Assembly (NCBI GenBank): GCA_943912855.1
Contig: CALTVC010000004.1
Location: forward strand, 124,001-188,000
Source: an uncultured Flavobacterium sp.
GTDB taxonomy: Bacteria > Bacteroidota > Bacteroidia > Flavobacteriales > Flavobacteriaceae
Reading direction: 5' to 3'
DNA: 64,000 nucleotides
The stretch's first letter is position 1. Each line of letters opens with the position of its first letter. The translations under genes were made by a program, and so were the position numbers. Below are positions 9,330 to 17,461 of the stretch, one piece after another. The notes beneath the pieces are model-generated. The model was not told the DNA's origin. It searched no databases and worked only from the letters and a program-made list of their open reading frames with translations.

Positions 9330-9517
9330 TGGTTGATTTAGTTATCTGCCAAAGTATAAAATAATCTTGTCATTTAAGCACTTTACTAGCAAATCCGCGA
9401 CATCGGCATAACTATTTAAAATGATGTTTTTCAGGAAATAATATCAGCAAAATGTTAGTTTATTTTTGATAAAATTATTTGATTCGCATTATCGTAAATA
9501 TTTCCAAGACACAAGAA

Positions 9518-10693
9518 ATGAAAAAGTCATTTTTATTACTAGTTATACTCTTTATTTGTCAAACGCTCTATTCTCAAATGGAGGACAATATTTATGAACT
9601 AAATTCATTAGATAGTAATTTTTTAACGGAAGATGTCAAGAAAATCATTGACCAAAATATTGAAGGAAAACAAACCGTTTTCCTCGGAGAATCAGTACAC
9701 TCGAGTGGTTCGGATTTTCTTGCCAAAACAGAGTTTGTAAAGTACCTGGTAACAGAATACGGCTATAAAGATATTGTGTTTGAAGCGGATTTTATTAGCT
9801 TATTGTTTATTCATGATAAAAGAAATTTGCCTAACATTTGGAAAGAATCTGAACAATGTAAAGAATTGATGGCCTTTTTGAAAGATAATAATGTTACCAT
9901 TTGGGGATTTGATATTCAAATGGGAGGAGATGCCCATTTCGTTTTCCCAAACAAGATTACGGAATTTTTAAGTACAAATGATATAAAGGTAGAAGAAAAG
10001 TTTTTAAACCTTACCAATACATTTTTATTGAACACCTCAAAAGCCCGCAAAGTATTGTCAAAATCGGATATTGATTATCTTAATAGTTATATAACAGCAT
10101 TGTTACAAAACGAAAAAGTTAAAACTGAAAAACAGTGGACACGTATATTAGAAAGTTACAAAGCAGATATTAAACTAAAGTACACCAACAGAAATCAGTC
10201 TGTCCCACGACTAAATCCTACAAGAGATACAGAAATGGCTAAAAATCTTGATTTTATTGTAAAACAAAACCCTGATAAAAAGTTTATTGTATGGCTTGCC
10301 AATGCTCATATGTCAAAATGCAATTACGAATACATGAAGGGATTAACAATGGGACATCAATTTAGAGAATTGAATCCAAATACCTCCTATCATATTGCGT
10401 TTGGTTCAGTTAACAGGTATAGTAGAGATGTAAAAGAAAAGACAATAGTAACGGCATCAAAAAACAATAATAACATTTTATATTATTTACCGTCAATACA
10501 TAAAAACCATTTTCTTGACTCAAAGAGTGTTTCATCAGAATTTAGAAATAAAGGGTATGAAGATTCATCTGTTTTTAATTTGTATAACATATATTCCAAG
10601 AAGACAGATGTAAGCGAAAGAGATTTATTAAACCTTTTTGATGCTTTGGTTTTTATCGGAGAAGATTGGATAGAAGTGTCTTATGAAAAATAA
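9518..10693 (+). CDS. Erythromycin esterase family protein (EreA/ChaN-like fold), secreted
   Basis: A 391-residue protein with a signal peptide (MKKSFLLLVILFICQTLYSQ). The conserved EreA pattern is present: FLGESVHSSGSDFLAKTEFVKYL, quoted by key parts GESVHSS (general-base histidine region), the FEAD following the second strand, WGFDIQMGG and WLANAHMSK. In characterised EreA/EreB these residues hydrolyse the macrolide lactone. Most family members in environmental bacteria have unknown substrates, so resistance should not be assumed. The start at 9518 is chosen over 9479 because it gives the signal peptide. The gene is AT-rich and lies between core genes, so it may be acquired. Confidence 0.85.
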   Translation: MKKSFLLLVILFICQTLYSQMEDNIYELNSLDSNFLTEDVKKIIDQNIEGKQTVFLGESVHSSGSDFLAKTEFVKYLVTEYGYKDIVFEADFISLLFIHDKRNLPNIWKESEQCKELMAFLKDNNVTIWGFDIQMGGDAHFVFPNKITEFLSTNDIKVEEKFLNLTNTFLLNTSKARKVLSKSDIDYLNSYITALLQNEKVKTEKQWTRILESYKADIKLKYTNRNQSVPRLNPTRDTEMAKNLDFIVKQNPDKKFIVWLANAHMSKCNYEYMKGLTMGHQFRELNPNTSYHIAFGSVNRYSRDVKEKTIVTASKNNNNILYYLPSIHKNHFLDSKSVSSEFRNKGYEDSSVFNLYNIYSKKTDVSERDLLNLFDALVFIGEDWIEVSYEK

Positions 10694-10811
10694 CATTTCA
10701 ATAAACAGTAAGAGCTTTATAAGCCAATTAAAGATACATCCGGAATACCCGCATGGAGCGGATTGCACCCGAGTACATTGCCCAAACTAACGAAGTAAAT
10801 CCACGCTATCG

Positions 10812-10852
10812 TTAACCCACCCCGCCCTACGGGCACCCCTCCGAGGAGGGAA
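10812..10852. repeat. GC-rich extragenic element with two small hairpins
   Basis: In an AT-rich 275-base gap a GC-rich block appears with two adjoining inverted repeats: GCCC-TAC-GGGC (10824-10834) and CCCTCC-GA-GGAGGG (10837-10850). Blocks of this kind (CCACCCCGCCC...CCCCTCC...GGAGGGAAT) recur between genes in many Flavobacteriales genomes. Only one copy is in this window, so its repeat nature rests on memory of the pattern. Confidence 0.5.
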
Positions 10853-10938
10853 TACTCACTTACAACCATCATCGGACATCAGACATCCTTCCTCGGACTT
10901 TATAACTTTCTACCTTATGACTTTCCAACATAAAACCG

Positions 10939-10946
10939 TACCTTTG
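10939..10946 (+). promoter_or_regulatory. -7 promoter box for prfC
   Basis: TACCTTTG matches the Bacteroidota -7 consensus TAnnTTTG exactly and lies 22 bases before the prfC start codon. No good -33 TTTG is visible at the usual distance. Confidence 0.6.
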
Positions 10947-10968
10947 CGCCCTGAAAATTAAGCTACCT

Positions 10969-12561
10969 ATGAGTTTTACAGACGAGATTGCACGCAGGCG
11001 AACCTTTGGCATTATTTCTCACCCCGATGCGGGTAAGACAACCCTAACCGAAAAACTACTGCTTTTCGGGGGTGCCATACAGGAGGCCGGTGCCGTAAAG
11101 AGCAACAAGATTAAGAAAGGCGCTACGAGCGACTTTATGGAAATAGAGCGCCAACGTGGTATCTCGGTAGCTACATCGGTGCTTGCTTTTAACTATAAAG
11201 ACAAAAAAATAAACATCCTAGATACCCCGGGTCACAAGGATTTTGCCGAAGATACGTTCCGTACGCTAACCGCTGTAGATAGTGTTATCGTAGTAATTGA
11301 CGTGGCTAAGGGTGTGGAGGAACAAACCGAAAAACTGGTACAGGTATGCCGTATGCGTAACATACCGATGCTGGTTTTTATCAATAAGCTAGACCGTGAA
11401 GGTAAGGATGCCTTTGACCTTATGGACGAGGTAGAGCAAAAGCTGGGACTTAAAGTTACCCCGCTGAGCTTCCCTATAGGTATGGGTTACGATTTTCAGG
11501 GGATATACAACATCTGGGAAAAGAACATCAACCTGTTTAGCGGTGACAGCCGTAAAGACATTGAGGAAACCATAGCCTTTGATGACATTAATGTTCCTGA
11601 ACTTGACGAAATGATAGGTGCCAAACCCGCGCAAAAACTTCGTGAGGAACTGGAACTGATTGACGAGGTGTATCCTGCGTTTGACCGTCAGCAGTATCTT
11701 GACGGACAGCTGCAGCCGGTATTCTTCGGTTCGGCGTTGAATAACTTTGGTGTACGCGAACTGCTTGATTGTTTCATACAAATAGCCCCTACCCCGCGCC
11801 CTAAAGAAAGTGACACCCGCCTGGTACAACCGGATGAGAAAAAATTTAGCGGCTTTGTGTTTAAAATCCATGCCAACATGGATCCTAAACACCGTGACCG
11901 CCTTGCGTTTATAAAAATTGTTTCGGGTACGTTTGAAAGAAATAAGCCGTACACACACGTACGCCTTGGCAAAAACCTGAAATTCAGTAGCCCGAACGCG
12001 TTCTTTGCCGAAAGGAAAGAAATTGTAGACATATCATATCCGGGAGACATTGTAGGTCTGCACGACACGGGTAACTTTAAAATTGGTGACACCCTTACCG
12101 AAGGCGAAAACATGAGCTTTAAAGGTATTCCGAGTTTCTCTCCAGAGCACTTCCGTTACATTAACAATGCCGACCCAATGAAAGCCAAGCAGCTTGAAAA
12201 GGGCATTGACCAGCTGATGGACGAAGGTGTGGCACAGCTCTTTACCCTGCAACTAAACAACCGTAAGGTTATAGGTACGGTAGGTGCACTTCAGTATGAA
12301 GTTATACAATACAGGTTGGAGCACGAATACGGCGCCAAATGTAGCTACGAAACCTTCCCTGCGTACAAGGCGTGCTGGGTACGACCTGAAGACCCTAAGA
12401 ATGAAGAATTTGCCGAGTTTACCAGGATTAAACAGAAGTTTATGGCAAAAGACAAATACGGCCAACTGGTATTCCTTGCCGACTCAGAATTCTCCATTCA
12501 GATGGCACAACAGAAATACCCTAGCGTAAAGCTTTTCTATACTTCAGAAGAAATAAAATAA
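10969..12561 (+). CDS. prfC: Peptide chain release factor 3
   Basis: A 530-residue translational GTPase, the usual RF3 length. All GTPase motifs are present: G1 HPDAGKTT, G2 region RQRGISVATS, G3 DTPGHKDF and G4 NKLDR. The domain II/III part is RF3-specific (GFVFKIHANMDPKHRDR; LQLNNRKVIGTVGALQYEV). RF3 recycles RF1 and RF2 from the ribosome after termination. It is a single-gene unit between its own promoter box and a strong terminator. Confidence 0.98.
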   Translation: MSFTDEIARRRTFGIISHPDAGKTTLTEKLLLFGGAIQEAGAVKSNKIKKGATSDFMEIERQRGISVATSVLAFNYKDKKINILDTPGHKDFAEDTFRTLTAVDSVIVVIDVAKGVEEQTEKLVQVCRMRNIPMLVFINKLDREGKDAFDLMDEVEQKLGLKVTPLSFPIGMGYDFQGIYNIWEKNINLFSGDSRKDIEETIAFDDINVPELDEMIGAKPAQKLREELELIDEVYPAFDRQQYLDGQLQPVFFGSALNNFGVRELLDCFIQIAPTPRPKESDTRLVQPDEKKFSGFVFKIHANMDPKHRDRLAFIKIVSGTFERNKPYTHVRLGKNLKFSSPNAFFAERKEIVDISYPGDIVGLHDTGNFKIGDTLTEGENMSFKGIPSFSPEHFRYINNADPMKAKQLEKGIDQLMDEGVAQLFTLQLNNRKVIGTVGALQYEVIQYRLEHEYGAKCSYETFPAYKACWVRPEDPKNEEFAEFTRIKQKFMAKDKYGQLVFLADSEFSIQMAQQKYPSVKLFYTSEEIK

Positions 12562-12562
12562 G

Positions 12563-12590
12563 AAAAGGCTCCCAAATTTGGGAGCCTTTC
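12563..12590 (+). terminator. Terminator of prfC
   Basis: AAAGGCTCCC-AAATTT-GGGAGCCTTT, a perfect 10-bp stem with T tract. It faces the convergent carbonic anhydrase gene and can act on both strands. The hairpin at 21923 is almost identical. Confidence 0.9.
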
Positions 12591-12630
12591 TGTTATTAAG
12601 AAGTTGGCTTACTTTCACATCGTAAAAACA

Positions 12631-13263
12631 CTACTCAGTATCTATCTTGTAAATATCTACAATGCCGTGTGTTATTTGGTCAAAATCAATATTCAGGTCA
12701 ATTAGTTTGCCCGTACGAATGTCAAAAATCCAGCCATGAACCGTGATACCTCTTTCAGCGGCAGCTTTTTGTACCTCAGCAGTTTTAATCACATTAATAC
12801 ACTGCTCCTGTACATTCAGTTCTACAAGCCTGTCATAACGTACCGCCATATCTTCAATACCGTTAAGCTCCTTACGGTGCATACGATATACATCGCGTAT
12901 GTTACGTAGCCATGGGTTAAGTATACCCAAATCGGTTTGTTCCATCGCTGCCTTAACACCACCACAGTTATAGTGACCGCATACTACTACGTGATTTACC
13001 TTTAAGTGGCTCACGGCATAGTTAATAACCGACATTACATTCAGGTCGGTATTCGGCACCATATTAGCTATGTTACGGTGCACAAAAGCCTGTCCCGGTG
13101 CTATGCCCATAAGCTCTTCTGCAGTAACACGACTGTCGCTACAGCCTATGTATAATATTTCTGGCGATTGTCCCTGTGCAAGGTGCTCAAAATACTGGTC
13201 GTCTATTTCCAGTTGCTTTTCTATCCACTCGCGGTTATTTTCAAATACCTGCTTAATGTTCAT
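12631..13263 (-). CDS. Beta-class carbonic anhydrase
   Basis: A 210-residue cytosolic enzyme interconverting CO2 and bicarbonate. The zinc-binding set of beta carbonic anhydrases is visible: CSDSR (Cys with the Asp-Arg dyad), then HYNCGG providing the His and second Cys. AFVHRNIANMV is also conserved. The reading frame is open to 13299, but the start at 13263 (MNIKQVFENN) is chosen because related proteins begin there. Upstream is the promoter region shared with nothing divergent; the gene is monocistronic. Confidence 0.95.
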   Translation of the reverse strand: MNIKQVFENNREWIEKQLEIDDQYFEHLAQGQSPEILYIGCSDSRVTAEELMGIAPGQAFVHRNIANMVPNTDLNVMSVINYAVSHLKVNHVVVCGHYNCGGVKAAMEQTDLGILNPWLRNIRDVYRMHRKELNGIEDMAVRYDRLVELNVQEQCINVIKTAEVQKAAAERGITVHGWIFDIRTGKLIDLNIDFDQITHGIVDIYKIDTE

Positions 13264-13346
13264 GTCTTCAGTTTTTAGTTGCGGGATAAAGTTAGTCAAA
13301 GAAAACTAATTTAACACGTATTACTGTTTTAAGGTACCCTATAAAT

Positions 13347-13376
13347 AAAAAAGCCGGAACATCGTCCGGCAAAAAA
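13347..13376 (-). terminator. Terminator of the small outer-membrane barrel gene
   Basis: Stem GCCGGA / TCCGGC with a 6-base loop flanked by A and T runs. On the minus strand it ends in a T tract just past the stop at 13392. Confidence 0.85.
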
Positions 13377-13391
13377 TATGTGTTTAGGCTG

Positions 13392-13994
13392 TTATAGCTT
13401 GTAAAGTAAGCCAAAACGTACTTGAGCAAAGTTTAGCCCTGCTTCAAATTCTGAGGTTTTATTGTCGCCATACGGTGCTTTGTTTTTTGTTGAGCCATAC
13501 GAGATAAGACCAATGTAGCTTTGTAATGAAAAACGTGGTGATATAAAGTAGTTAATACCAGGGCCTGCCTGTATCCCAAACCCATTACCGGTCTGTTTGT
13601 CACCGCCACTTACTTTAGATGTGCTGTGGTTGTAGTCCGCGGCAAGTTCTCCAAAGAAGGAAAACGTATTTGCAGGGGTAAAGTAATACCGCCCGAATAG
13701 TCCGGCACCATAACTGTTGTTTTTTACTTCGGGTGCGCCTGTAGATTTTAAAGTTTGCCCCATGTAGGTAAGCGCCACCCCAAGAGCAATATTATCTGTA
13801 GCAAAATATCCTAAAGTAGGCATAATAGTAAACGAGTTACCCTTATTGACATCATTCTTACGCGAATTGAAACCTACATTTCCTGTAACAAAGGCATCGC
13901 CTTTTTTAAATCCTACTGTTGCAGATTCTGATTCCTGTGCCGAAAGCGCGCTCACTACAAGGAGCGTCGCTAATGATAATAAGATTTTTTTCAT
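13392..13994 (-). CDS. Outer-membrane beta-barrel protein (porin-like family)
   Basis: A 200-residue protein with a cleavable signal peptide (MKKILLSLATLLVVSALSAQ) and an alternating strand pattern typical of small 8-strand barrels: each strand has aromatic girdle residues (GLFGRYYFTPANTFSFFGEL) and the chain ends in a terminal strand FGLLYKL. It belongs to the OmpW/OprF-like 'outer membrane beta-barrel' group (PF13505 or PF13568 type). The neighbour at 14086 is a paralogue with the same plan. No specific function can be assigned. Confidence 0.85.
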   Translation of the reverse strand: MKKILLSLATLLVVSALSAQESESATVGFKKGDAFVTGNVGFNSRKNDVNKGNSFTIMPTLGYFATDNIALGVALTYMGQTLKSTGAPEVKNNSYGAGLFGRYYFTPANTFSFFGELAADYNHSTSKVSGGDKQTGNGFGIQAGPGINYFISPRFSLQSYIGLISYGSTKNKAPYGDNKTSEFEAGLNFAQVRFGLLYKL

Positions 13995-14085
13995 AATGGT
14001 TATTGCTAAGAGATTTGGTTTATAAAATATTCAATGTGAACTGACTGTTGTTTTTCGTTAATTAATTCGGTTTCTATTTAATGAC

Positions 14086-14697
14086 CTAAAATTTATATGC
14101 CAATCCGATGTATAGCTCTGATAAATTAATGCCGGCACTAAACTCATCTTCGGTGTCATTTCTTGTATTTGTGGATTTGATAATGTAATGCGTGTGGGAT
14201 AGCAACGGAAGCTCAATTTGTAATACAAAGTGGGAGGAAAGAAAATAATTGGCGCCTGCTCCTAGTTGGTTATATATGTAATTTTGATGTATAACATCTT
14301 CTAACAGTTTTGTTTGCTGCCGGCTATTAGTAAATTCCGTAGAAACATTCATATAAATAGGTAGCCTGCTTTTTGGGTTGAAATAATACCGCCCAGCCAT
14401 ATAAATAGCATACTGATGTGTATTTGCAATTATAGCTTCAGGCCCGTACGATATAGCTTTTTGTTTCCCGTAAGAAAGCCCCATCCCTAATGCTATGTGG
14501 TCTGTGGGGAAGTAATTAATCAAAGGGCTAATGCTGTAGGCCGTGGTTTTGTAATTATCGCCTTTACTATTATAATAACTCCCCTTTAAGGATAAAAAAG
14601 TATCGCCTTTACTAAAGCCATATTCATTGTGTTTTTCCTGGGCAAAACATACGCCCGTGAGTAGCAGAAACAAGGCTGCGGGTATAATTTTTTTCAT
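14086..14697 (-). CDS. Outer-membrane beta-barrel protein, paralogue of the next gene
   Basis: A 203-residue exported barrel (signal MKKIIPAALFLLLTGVCFAQ). It matches the 13392 gene in layout: FSKGDTFLSLKG after the signal, ISPLINYFPTDHIALGMGLSYG (compare IMPTLGYFATDNIALGVALTY in the neighbour), AGRYYFNP, GAGANYFLS and a last strand YIGLAYKF. The pair clearly arose by duplication. They are 91 bases apart and could be transcribed together or separately. Confidence 0.85.
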   Translation of the reverse strand: MKKIIPAALFLLLTGVCFAQEKHNEYGFSKGDTFLSLKGSYYNSKGDNYKTTAYSISPLINYFPTDHIALGMGLSYGKQKAISYGPEAIIANTHQYAIYMAGRYYFNPKSRLPIYMNVSTEFTNSRQQTKLLEDVIHQNYIYNQLGAGANYFLSSHFVLQIELPLLSHTHYIIKSTNTRNDTEDEFSAGINLSELYIGLAYKF

Positions 14698-14753
14698 GAA
14701 TTGATTTGGTTTTTAAACATCAAATCAATTTCCCTGCCAAAAATCTTACAAAT

Positions 14754-14783
14754 AAAAAATCCGGATAATTTTCCGGATTTTAA
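14754..14783 (-). terminator. Terminator of the methylmalonyl-CoA mutase operon
   Basis: AAAATCCGGA and its complement around a 3-base centre, with a T tract on the minus strand directly past the mutase stop codon. Confidence 0.85.
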
Positions 14784-14785
14784 TA

Positions 14786-16915
14786 TCATGATGAGGCTAT
14801 TAATAGCTTGAGTATACTAATTGCGGCTTCACTGATTTTGGTACCAGGGCCAAAAACTGCTACAGCCCCCGAGTCGAACAAGTATTGGTAATCCTGAGCG
14901 GGTATAACACCGCCTACGATTACCATAATATCATCACGACCATATTTTTTCAGTTCCTCTATAACCTGTGGTACAAGAGTTTTGTGCCCCGCTGCCAATG
15001 ACGACACGCCGAGTATGTGCACATCATTCTCTACAGCTTGTTTTGCTGCCTCCGCAGGAGTTTGAAACAGCGGGCCAATGTCCACATCAAAACCCACATC
15101 GGCATAACCGGTAGCTACTACCTTAGCACCACGGTCGTGCCCGTCCTGACCCATTTTTGCTATCATAATGCGGGGACGACGGCCTTCCAGTTTGGCAAAT
15201 TCATCGGCTAGTTCACGGGCTTCCGCAAAGCTTTCGTCATCTTTAATTTCTTTACTGTACACACCACTAAAGGATTTAATTTGTGCTTTGTACCTGCCGT
15301 AAACGCTTTCCAGCGCATCGCTGATTTCGCCTAGTGTAGCCCTGTTTCGAGCCGCTTCTATGGCAAGTGCCAGTAAGTTCCCTTCACCAGATTGCGCTGC
15401 TTTTGTAAGCGCTTCCAGGCTATTGGTTACTTTTTGGCTATTACGTGTTGCCTTAATCTGCTCAAGGCGTTTCACCTGTTGGCGACGTACCGTTTGGTTA
15501 TCCACCTCTAATATTTGCAGTGGGTCTTCCTTTTTAAGACGATATTTGTTTACACCCACAATAACATCCTGACCACTGTCTATGCGTGCCTGCTTACGTG
15601 CAGCGGCCTCTTCTATACGAAGCTTGGGTATACCAGCCTCAATGGCTTTGGTCATACCGCCAAGTTCTTCTACTTCCTCTATAAGCGCCCAGGCTTTTCT
15701 GGCTATTTCGTCAGTAAGATATTCTACATAATAACTGCCGCCCCAAGGGTCAACAGTCTTGGTAATCTTGGTTTCCTCCTGAAGATATATCTGAGTGTTA
15801 CGGGCTATACGCGCGCTGAAATCTGTAGGCAATGCTATGGCTTCATCAAGAGCGTTAGTGTGCAACGATTGCGTTCCTCCAAAAGCCGCAGCCGCAGCTT
15901 CAATGCAGGTACGTGCCACATTATTAAACGGATCCTGTTCGGTAAGACTCCATCCGCTGGTTTGGCAATGTGTACGCAACGCCAGCGACTTTTCATCTTT
16001 CGGATCAAATTGTTTCAACAATTTTGCCCAAAGCATACGCCCGGCGCGCATCTTGGCTATTTCCATAAAATGATTCATGCCAATGGCCCAGAAGAAAGAA
16101 AGTCGCGGGGCAAAATCATCTATTTTCATACCTGCCGCAAGCCCGGTACGTATGTAGTCTAGCCCGTCGGCAAGTGTATAAGCAAGCTCAATATCGGCTG
16201 TGGCTCCAGCCTCCTGCATGTGGTAACCCGATATGCTGATAGAGTTGAACTTCGGCATGTATTTGCTCGTATGGTCAAAAATATCGGCTATGATTTTCAT
16301 GGATGGAGCAGGCGGATATATGTACGTGTTACGCACCATAAACTCCTTAAGTATATCATTTTGTATGGTCCCCGAAAGCAGTTCCTGTTTTACGCCCTGT
16401 TCTTCGGCAGCCACTATATAAAATGCCATAATGGGTAGCACAGCACCGTTCATGGTCATAGAAACCGACATCTCATCAAGCGGAATCTGGTCAAACAGCA
16501 CTTTCATATCTTCCACGCTGTCTATGGCTACACCGGCTTTGCCCACATCGCCTACGACACGCTCGTGGTCGCTATCGTAACCGCGGTGTGTAGCAAGGTC
16601 AAACGCTACCGAAAGCCCTTTTTGCCCCGCAGCAAGGTTACGGCGGTAAAAAGCGTTGCTTTCTTCGGCGGTACTGAAGCCTGCATACTGGCGTATGGTC
16701 CACGGACGGCGTACGTACATGGTAGCATACGGTCCGCGCAGGTTCGGAGCAAAGCCTGCACCAAAATCAAGGTGCTCCATACCTTCGTTATCAGCTTCTG
16801 TATACGTTGGCTTTATGCCAATGCCTTCGGCTGTGGTAAAGGTAATTGGAGCCTCAGCTACTGCAGTTGCTTCTGTAGCTTTGTTGAGTTTTATATGTTG
16901 GATGTTTTTTCTCAT
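14786..16915 (-). CDS. scpA: Methylmalonyl-CoA mutase large (catalytic) subunit
   Basis: A 709-residue enzyme that interconverts (R)-methylmalonyl-CoA and succinyl-CoA with adenosylcobalamin. The N-terminal TIM-barrel catalytic domain contains RPWTIRQYAGFSTAEESN and the substrate-channel region SLHTNALDEAIALP. The C-terminal B12-binding domain (about 575-709) carries the cobalamin motif DGHDRG with its axial histidine, followed by the VGG...P pattern. It pairs with the small subunit at 17462. Between the two lies a toxin-antitoxin pair; the toxin stop is only 5 bases upstream of this start, so the mutase gene is most likely read through from the small-subunit promoter. The start at 16915 gives a short leader before the conserved core. 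Confidence 0.97.
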   Translation of the reverse strand: MRKNIQHIKLNKATEATAVAEAPITFTTAEGIGIKPTYTEADNEGMEHLDFGAGFAPNLRGPYATMYVRRPWTIRQYAGFSTAEESNAFYRRNLAAGQKGLSVAFDLATHRGYDSDHERVVGDVGKAGVAIDSVEDMKVLFDQIPLDEMSVSMTMNGAVLPIMAFYIVAAEEQGVKQELLSGTIQNDILKEFMVRNTYIYPPAPSMKIIADIFDHTSKYMPKFNSISISGYHMQEAGATADIELAYTLADGLDYIRTGLAAGMKIDDFAPRLSFFWAIGMNHFMEIAKMRAGRMLWAKLLKQFDPKDEKSLALRTHCQTSGWSLTEQDPFNNVARTCIEAAAAAFGGTQSLHTNALDEAIALPTDFSARIARNTQIYLQEETKITKTVDPWGGSYYVEYLTDEIARKAWALIEEVEELGGMTKAIEAGIPKLRIEEAAARKQARIDSGQDVIVGVNKYRLKKEDPLQILEVDNQTVRRQQVKRLEQIKATRNSQKVTNSLEALTKAAQSGEGNLLALAIEAARNRATLGEISDALESVYGRYKAQIKSFSGVYSKEIKDDESFAEARELADEFAKLEGRRPRIMIAKMGQDGHDRGAKVVATGYADVGFDVDIGPLFQTPAEAAKQAVENDVHILGVSSLAAGHKTLVPQVIEELKKYGRDDIMVIVGGVIPAQDYQYLFDSGAVAVFGPGTKISEAAISILKLLIASS

Positions 16916-16920
16916 GTAAA

Positions 16921-17214
16921 TCAGTTTGGGTATTTACGAGGATGCTTAGAAGTATGAAAGCATGATAGAACCTTCACAACTTTATCAGACTCATTAATGC
17001 TGAAAAACAACAAATAGGGAAAACCTTTTACAGGAATCGCCCTTAAACTGTTTTTACGAATCTGATAAAAAAGGTTTACAGAAAGTTTTGTATATGTTTC
17101 TTCAATAGCTGCAATAAATCTGGCCGGGATTAACGTACTCACATCATTGTAATACTCTAAAGCATCGAAAAATTCCATCTGGGCTTTAAAGGACACACTT
17201 ATTTTATACGCCAT
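16921..17214 (-). CDS. ParE/RelE-family toxin
   Basis: A 97-residue basic protein with the ParE/RelE fold pattern: N-terminal strand YKISVSFKAQMEFFDALEYY, helices, the charged IRKNSLRAIPVKGFPYLLFF core and C-terminal VVKVLSCFHTSKHP. ParE toxins poison gyrase, RelE toxins cut mRNA on ribosomes; the sequence alone does not decide which. Its start overlaps the antitoxin stop by 11 bases, as in typical type II modules. The pair sits inside the methylmalonyl-CoA mutase operon, 5 bases before the large subunit. Confidence 0.85.
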   Translation of the reverse strand: MAYKISVSFKAQMEFFDALEYYNDVSTLIPARFIAAIEETYTKLSVNLFYQIRKNSLRAIPVKGFPYLLFFSINESDKVVKVLSCFHTSKHPRKYPN

Positions 17215-17434
17215 AGCGTTTTTTAAGTTCGTTTATTGAATCTTCTGCAGATAGATAGTTTGTATCAGGTTCGCTTAACCGTTGTTCTAACATTGACGTT
17301 ATTTCATCAGTTAAGAGAAAATCATCATTTTTTGGCAAAATGATTACCTCTACTTCATCTGCATAAAAATCATCCGGCAGGGTAATATTTATAGTTTTAC
17401 CTTCAACTTTAACAAACTTTCTTATCGCTTCCAT
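17204..17434 (-). CDS. Antitoxin of the ParE/RelE-type pair
   Basis: A 76-residue acidic protein. The N-terminal half (VEGKTINITLPDDFYADEVEVIILP) is strand-rich and resembles the dimerising DNA-binding part of small antitoxins; the C-terminal half is helical and acidic (TNYLSAEDSINELKKRYGV), as expected for the toxin-wrapping tail. It lies 27 bases after the mutase small-subunit stop and overlaps the toxin start. The call rests on size, order and partner; the family is not one I can name exactly. Confidence 0.75.
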   Translation of the reverse strand: MEAIRKFVKVEGKTINITLPDDFYADEVEVIILPKNDDFLLTDEITSMLEQRLSEPDTNYLSAEDSINELKKRYGV

Positions 17435-17461
17435 AGCCAGTACTTTTAGTAAATATACAAA

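Noticed and set aside
15515..16162. Long open frame (215 codons) antisense to the methylmalonyl-CoA mutase large subunit
   Set aside because: It lies fully inside a clear enzyme gene, has no family features, and its composition is that of a complementary-strand shadow.
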